Shown here: positions 7,643 to 10,595 of the stretch, one piece after another
Numbering within the stretch: the first letter of the stretch is position 1
Layout: each line of letters begins with the position of its first letter
Assembly (NCBI GenBank): GCA_028711945.1
Contig: JAQTRG010000013.1
Location: 1-10,595 of the forward strand
Reading direction: 5' to 3'
DNA length: 10,595 nucleotides
DNA from: Minisyncoccota bacterium
GTDB taxonomy: Bacteria; Patescibacteriota; Minisyncoccia; Minisyncoccales; Minisyncoccaceae
Made by a program: the position numbers and the translations under genes
The notes under the pieces: model-generated
The model's database searches: none
What the model saw: only the letters and a program-made list of their open reading frames with translations
What the model was told of the DNA's origin: nothing

Positions 7643-8364
7643 ATTTCTGCGAGCTTTTTTTCGACGATACTTACAACCGTGGGTATAGCACTTTTGTCAG
7701 CCTCATCCAATTCGTCTTCGGAAAGACTTTCAACATCTCTTCCGTTGAATGGAAAAAGATGGTGGTTGCACTCGACCGAAGACCCAATCCCATGAGGGTC
7801 GCTTGACCATGATGGAACCGTTGTGTCGTTTTTCCCGCTTATGTAATAAGCATCTTGCGGGATACCATCCTTATTCAACTCTTTAAGGAATTTACTTCCC
7901 CTCAAGAGCTGGCGGAAGGCTGGAACATTGCACACGTATTTGCTTGATAAGACCCATAATAGTGGGCATATCAACAAACCAAGCATCGATCCACCAATTG
8001 ACTTGTAAGTTATCCCAAGATTAGGAGTGCCTACGAGGACCATTTCTCTTGATGGGAAATATCCTTCTGCACAAAGACGCCTTGCAATAACTCCACCCAA
8101 AGAGTGCCCAACAACCATTATCGGAACTCTTGGATAATCAAATTGCGCTTGCAAATAATATCTCAACACTGTGTCCGCATATTGCTCAACGGTCAGGTGC
8201 GATTTAAATTGAGCTAATTTGCCTTTTCCGTCAAGATAGTCCGCAACAACTACCTTTACTCCGAAAATGTTCTCAAGTACTGTTCTGATAAGAGCATTTA
8301 ACCATGCTCCGCTTTCTGACCATCCTTGGATGAGCAGAACGACTAAAAACACTGGCGATGTCAA
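7624..8364 (-). CDS. Alpha/beta-hydrolase, lipase/esterase-like (PGAP1-type)
   Basis: A serine hydrolase of 246 residues; substrate unknown. Strand one VFLVVLLIQGWSES (5-18) supplies the oxyanion region. GHSLGG (86-91) is the nucleophile elbow with Ser88. GTPNLG (112-117) is typical of lipase and PGAP1-like folds. Asp180 in SGKNDTTVP and His201 or His202 in CNHHLFPF complete a plausible triad. A hydrophobic stretch at 124-140 may contact membrane. No signal peptide is evident. The start is TTG at 8364, chosen because a TGA stop lies directly upstream in frame and GGAAGGG stands six bases before it; GTG at codon 5 is an alternative. Six sampled 60-base lines average about 44% GC, against about 26% in sampled neighbours. 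With its own promoter and terminator it looks horizontally acquired and unrelated to the cell-wall operon. Confidence 0.88.
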   Translation of the reverse strand: MTSPVFLVVLLIQGWSESGAWLNALIRTVLENIFGVKVVVADYLDGKGKLAQFKSHLTVEQYADTVLRYYLQAQFDYPRVPIMVVGHSLGGVIARRLCAEGYFPSREMVLVGTPNLGITYKSIGGSMLGLLICPLLWVLSSKYVCNVPAFRQLLRGSKFLKELNKDGIPQDAYYISGKNDTTVPSWSSDPHGIGSSVECNHHLFPFNGRDVESLSEDELDEADKSAIPTVVSIVEKKLAEIKTASN

Positions 8365-8370
8365 TCAAAT

Positions 8371-8377
8371 CCCTTCC
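8371..8377 (-). promoter_or_regulatory. Shine-Dalgarno site for the hydrolase TTG start
   Basis: GGAAGGG lies six bases before the TTG at 8364-8362. It decides the start, because no ATG is suitably placed and an in-frame TGA directly precedes the TTG. It is the only well-spaced purine-rich ribosome site seen before any gene in the window. Confidence 0.7.
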
Positions 8378-8403
8378 AAAAATTAATGTAAAAGAATAAT
8401 CAC

Positions 8404-8432
8404 ATTATAAAATATAATGCTAATTTTGTCAA
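8404..8432 (-). promoter_or_regulatory. Perfect consensus sigma-70-type promoter for the hydrolase
   Basis: On the minus strand TTGACA (8427-8432), a 17-base spacer and TATAAT (8404-8409) match the housekeeping consensus at all twelve positions and at ideal spacing. The expected start lies near 8397, giving a leader of about 30 bases that includes the GGAAGGG ribosome site. It lies in the 89-base gap after the MurL gene and should make the hydrolase strongly and independently transcribed. Confidence 0.85.
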
Positions 8433-8440
8433 ACTAGTTT
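8431..8440. promoter_or_regulatory. Ten-base palindrome touching the -35 box
   Basis: AAACTAGTTT is a perfect inverted repeat whose last two bases on the minus strand are the first two of the TTGACA box. Its position would suit a repressor or activator site. The half-sites are only five bases and AT-rich, so it may be chance. Confidence 0.2.
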
Positions 8441-8453
8441 CCCCCACCCTAAA

Positions 8454-9806
8454 TTAGTCCTTAAAATACTTAGGAATAAAGTTTTTCCTGTTCCAGTGAT
8501 CCATTGCCTCGATAGACATATTCTCCCAATTCTTGTGCTTAGGCAAAATACTCTTTTCAAAGTATCTTAATAACACTGGAAGTCCTCCTTCTTTTTTATA
8601 ACACAAATACATCGCAACCAATGCTTCTTTTCTAGTTCCCACACACTCAAACGGCTTTACCTTCTTCTCCCCTATTAATTCTTTCAAAGTTTCTAATAAT
8701 TCTTTTTTCTCAAACAAATCTTGTCCAAAAATTGAAAGAAGCTCTTCTTTAGAAATAAACGGGCAGAGAATCATATAAACAAACAAGCACTTAGAACATG
8801 CTCCACACCACTTCCCTGCCTTTTTCTTTATTCCTGAATATGTTTTTTGTGATTCATTGCAACTCAAAAACACTGGAAAATAATCTTTCATGTAAGAAAA
8901 GATGCGAGCAATCTGTATTTCATACAATAATCTTAAAACGCTAAAATATTCTAAATCATTAACCAGATATTCAGAACAATATTTCCTAAATTTATTCTCA
9001 AAATCATATGTTTTAGAATATTGATGATTAATTTCTTTTCCCAACCATTTAACGTTTCCTTCATTAGAGCTATCTTCGTTTGAAAAGACAATATACTTTT
9101 TGTTAAATAAAACTGAAACTAAAACGGTTAAAAATGAAAGATAAGCAACAAAAGGAGTGTGCCCATTTAAATATCCTTTTCTATTCATTTGAAGCAGCTT
9201 GTCTTCAATCTTTCTTTCACAAACAATCATTCTGCCGTATCCAAAAACCTTAAACATGTCTACAGTGTTTGATGTAGGATTCAAACTAAAACAATCAACA
9301 TCTTTGCTAAACTTTTTCATTAGCTCTAATGTAACAGCTGAATCTTTGCCTCCTCCAACTGGAATCAATATCCCTTTCCTAGACACTTTTCCTTTTTTAA
9401 CCTTCCCTTTGCCTTCTGAAATTATTTCTATAAAATCAGAAGCAGTGAAATTAATCTTGTTTTCATAGAAGAACTGGCCCATTCCATTAATTAAAATATC
9501 TTTCCACCAATTTATCTGTTTCTTGTCCAACTTCCCTGCTCTAACAATTATCCTTTTTGAACAAGTTGCTTTCCAATAAGAAAACATTTCTATCATTCCT
9601 AAATTAAAAACCAAATTATCCAAAACAGAAGAATCTGTTTTCTTAAAATCTTTTAAAGAAATATCTTTGATGACAACGCAAGGATTAAATTCTATCTCTT
9701 TTGTTCTAAAACAAAAAGAAATAACAAGGTCGCTCCCCTTAATTTCGTAGTCGAACTTTTCATAAGAAAAGGTTGGATATTTATTTCTTAAATCTTTAAA
9801 TGTCAT
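8454..9806 (-). CDS. murL: UDP-MurNAc-L-Ala-L-Glu epimerase (MurL)
   Basis: MurL, known from Xanthomonas oryzae, uses ATP to invert the terminal L-Glu of UDP-MurNAc-L-Ala-L-Glu to D-Glu, working with MurD2. This 450-residue protein has the expected build. After an N-terminal domain of about 140 residues comes a PP-loop, PVGGGKDSAVTLELMKKF (149-166), the adenylating motif of PP-loop ATPases. It is followed by NGHTPFVAYLSF (214-225), SNEDSSNEGN (242-251) and NHQYSKTYDFE (260-270), then CNES (316-319) and a KWCGACSKC cluster (Cys334, 337, 340). These match my memory of the MurL pattern; tRNA-thiolating or QueC-type PP-loop enzymes are much shorter and lack the NHQYSK segment. The ATG overlaps the mraY stop as ATGA, tying it to cell-wall synthesis. 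The cysteines could bind metal; that is inference. Confidence 0.87.
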   Translation of the reverse strand: MTFKDLRNKYPTFSYEKFDYEIKGSDLVISFCFRTKEIEFNPCVVIKDISLKDFKKTDSSVLDNLVFNLGMIEMFSYWKATCSKRIIVRAGKLDKKQINWWKDILINGMGQFFYENKINFTASDFIEIISEGKGKVKKGKVSRKGILIPVGGGKDSAVTLELMKKFSKDVDCFSLNPTSNTVDMFKVFGYGRMIVCERKIEDKLLQMNRKGYLNGHTPFVAYLSFLTVLVSVLFNKKYIVFSNEDSSNEGNVKWLGKEINHQYSKTYDFENKFRKYCSEYLVNDLEYFSVLRLLYEIQIARIFSYMKDYFPVFLSCNESQKTYSGIKKKAGKWCGACSKCLFVYMILCPFISKEELLSIFGQDLFEKKELLETLKELIGEKKVKPFECVGTRKEALVAMYLCYKKEGGLPVLLRYFEKSILPKHKNWENMSIEAMDHWNRKNFIPKYFKD

Positions 9807-10595
9807 CTAGCTAATTGTATTGAAATTCCTAAAATAGCGCAAACTATACTAATAATCCAAAACCTCATAGTAATCTGAGGCTGTTTCCATCCAAGTGCTT
9901 CCAAATGATGATGAATTGGAGTAGACATCCAAATCTTTTTGCCCCTAAACTTTTTAGATAATAATTGAACAATAACTGAACCTGTTTCAATCACTAAAAC
10001 TCCTCCTATTATCGGTAACACTGCAACTGAGTCAGTAATAAAAGCAATAGCAGTCATGGTCATGGTTAATCCAAGTATTCCTGTTTCTCCCATATAAAAC
10101 TTAGCTGGTGGGATATTAAACCACAAAAAACTGAACAATGCTCCAAATATAGCAGCACAAAGAGTAGCAAGATCTGCTTGCCCTTGAGCTAAAGCAATAA
10201 TCGCAAAAGCTCCGAAGATGGCACTAAAAACTCCCCCAGCAAGTCCATCAATTCCATCAACCACTCCACTTGCCCAAGAAGCAAGACTAACTATTACATA
10301 TAAAACAACAAAAATTATTCCTAAATGCAAATCTATTCCATGTGGAAAATTATATATCAAAGGAATATGTATTGAATCCCATCCTAATTTGTAATACAAC
10401 CAAAATCCTCCAACCAAACCAATCATGCTAACAAGGGCTAAGCGAATTCTGAACATTAATCCTCCTCCAATATATTTTCCTGTCCCATAAACAACTGAAA
10501 TATCATCGATAAGACCGATAATTGAAGCTGTGATTAAAGCAAACAAAGGAATCCATGTTTCATCTCTTGAAATAAAGTTTAATTTATCAATCCAC
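9803..10595 (-). CDS. mraY: Phospho-MurNAc-pentapeptide transferase (MraY), 5' end outside window
   Basis: Integral membrane enzyme that moves phospho-MurNAc-pentapeptide from UDP to undecaprenyl phosphate, making lipid I. The open frame continues without a stop to the window edge, so the N-terminus, probably around 60-100 residues, is missing. The TTG at 10546 is an internal Leu. Seen in order are GLIDD (Asp pair at 10502-10507), VDGIDGLAGG (near 10258), FLWFNIPPAKFYMGETG (near 10085-10130) and PIHHHLEALGW (near 9890-9920), with many hydrophobic helices. Against E. coli MraY, the Asn of NLTDGLDG is Gly here and the Asp of MGDVGS (Asp267 in E. coli) is Glu. The histidine loop is intact and the rest aligns well, so MraY is preferred over WecA-type relatives. 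Confidence 0.94.
   Translation of the reverse strand, partial: WIDKLNFISRDETWIPLFALITASIIGLIDDISVVYGTGKYIGGGLMFRIRLALVSMIGLVGGFWLYYKLGWDSIHIPLIYNFPHGIDLHLGIIFVVLYVIVSLASWASGVVDGIDGLAGGVFSAIFGAFAIIALAQGQADLATLCAAIFGALFSFLWFNIPPAKFYMGETGILGLTMTMTAIAFITDSVAVLPIIGGVLVIETGSVIVQLLSKKFRGKKIWMSTPIHHHLEALGWKQPQITMRFWIISIVCAILGISIQLAR

Noticed and set aside
8454..9806. Annotation of the PP-loop protein as tRNA thiolation, QueC/ExsB or asparagine-synthase type enzyme
   Set aside because: Those families lack the NHQYSK and SNEDSSNEGN segments, and QueC/ExsB and most tRNA-thiolating PP-loop enzymes are also shorter. Overlap with mraY and proximity to murD2 favour MurL.
1..10595. Recoded TGA (code 25) as in Gracilibacteria or Absconditabacteria
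   Set aside because: TGA ends mraY, murD2, ftsW, murG, gatC and gatA at family-appropriate lengths, and no in-frame TGA is needed within conserved domains.
1..10595. CRISPR arrays, tRNA or rRNA genes, insertion sequences, riboswitches
   Set aside because: No spaced repeats, cloverleaf pattern, transposase or long structured leader was seen. The longest gap without a gene is 89 bases, filled mostly by the hydrolase promoter and leader.

Overview
The window is an AT-rich bacterial segment (hand counts of about 25-30% GC in sampled stretches) with every recognisable gene on the minus strand. Genes are packed tightly, often with 4-base ATGA stop/start overlaps. TGA serves as an ordinary stop codon (mraY, murD, murG, gatC), so the standard bacterial code applies and the code-25 lineages (Gracilibacteria, Absconditabacteria) are excluded. 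The compact proteins, the lack of Shine-Dalgarno motifs, the divergent active-site signatures and the gene mix suggest a Candidate Phyla Radiation (Patescibacteria, Parcubacteria-like) genome. That placement is inference.

In transcription order, right to left: mraY (5' end beyond the window edge); a MurL-type UDP-MurNAc-L-Ala-L-Glu epimerase overlapping mraY; a foreign-looking alpha/beta hydrolase with its own promoter, ribosome site and terminator; a MurD2-like ligase; ftsW; murG; gltX; a small exported protein; gatC; gatA; and a single-pass membrane protein of unknown function.

The main result is the pairing of MurL and a MurD2-like ligase between mraY and ftsW-murG. It suggests that D-glutamate in this peptidoglycan is made by adding L-Glu to UDP-MurNAc-L-Ala (MurD2) and then inverting it on the nucleotide precursor (MurL), instead of by making free D-Glu with MurI. 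MraY would load the finished precursor onto the lipid carrier, MurG would add GlcNAc to give lipid II, and FtsW would polymerise it at the septum. MraY also departs from the classical active-site signature at two positions.

Downstream, gltX, gatC and gatA occupy the place where murC and division genes often follow murG. GltX with GatCAB would make Glu-tRNA and Gln-tRNA, so the whole stretch draws on L-glutamate. Two short intergenic gaps, before murG and before gatC, carry promoter-like sequences of identical geometry that place the predicted transcript start at the ATG. This hints at leaderless mRNAs. The hydrolase cassette is about 44% GC by hand count and has a perfect consensus promoter, a strong Shine-Dalgarno motif and an intrinsic terminator, so it looks like a recent insertion.
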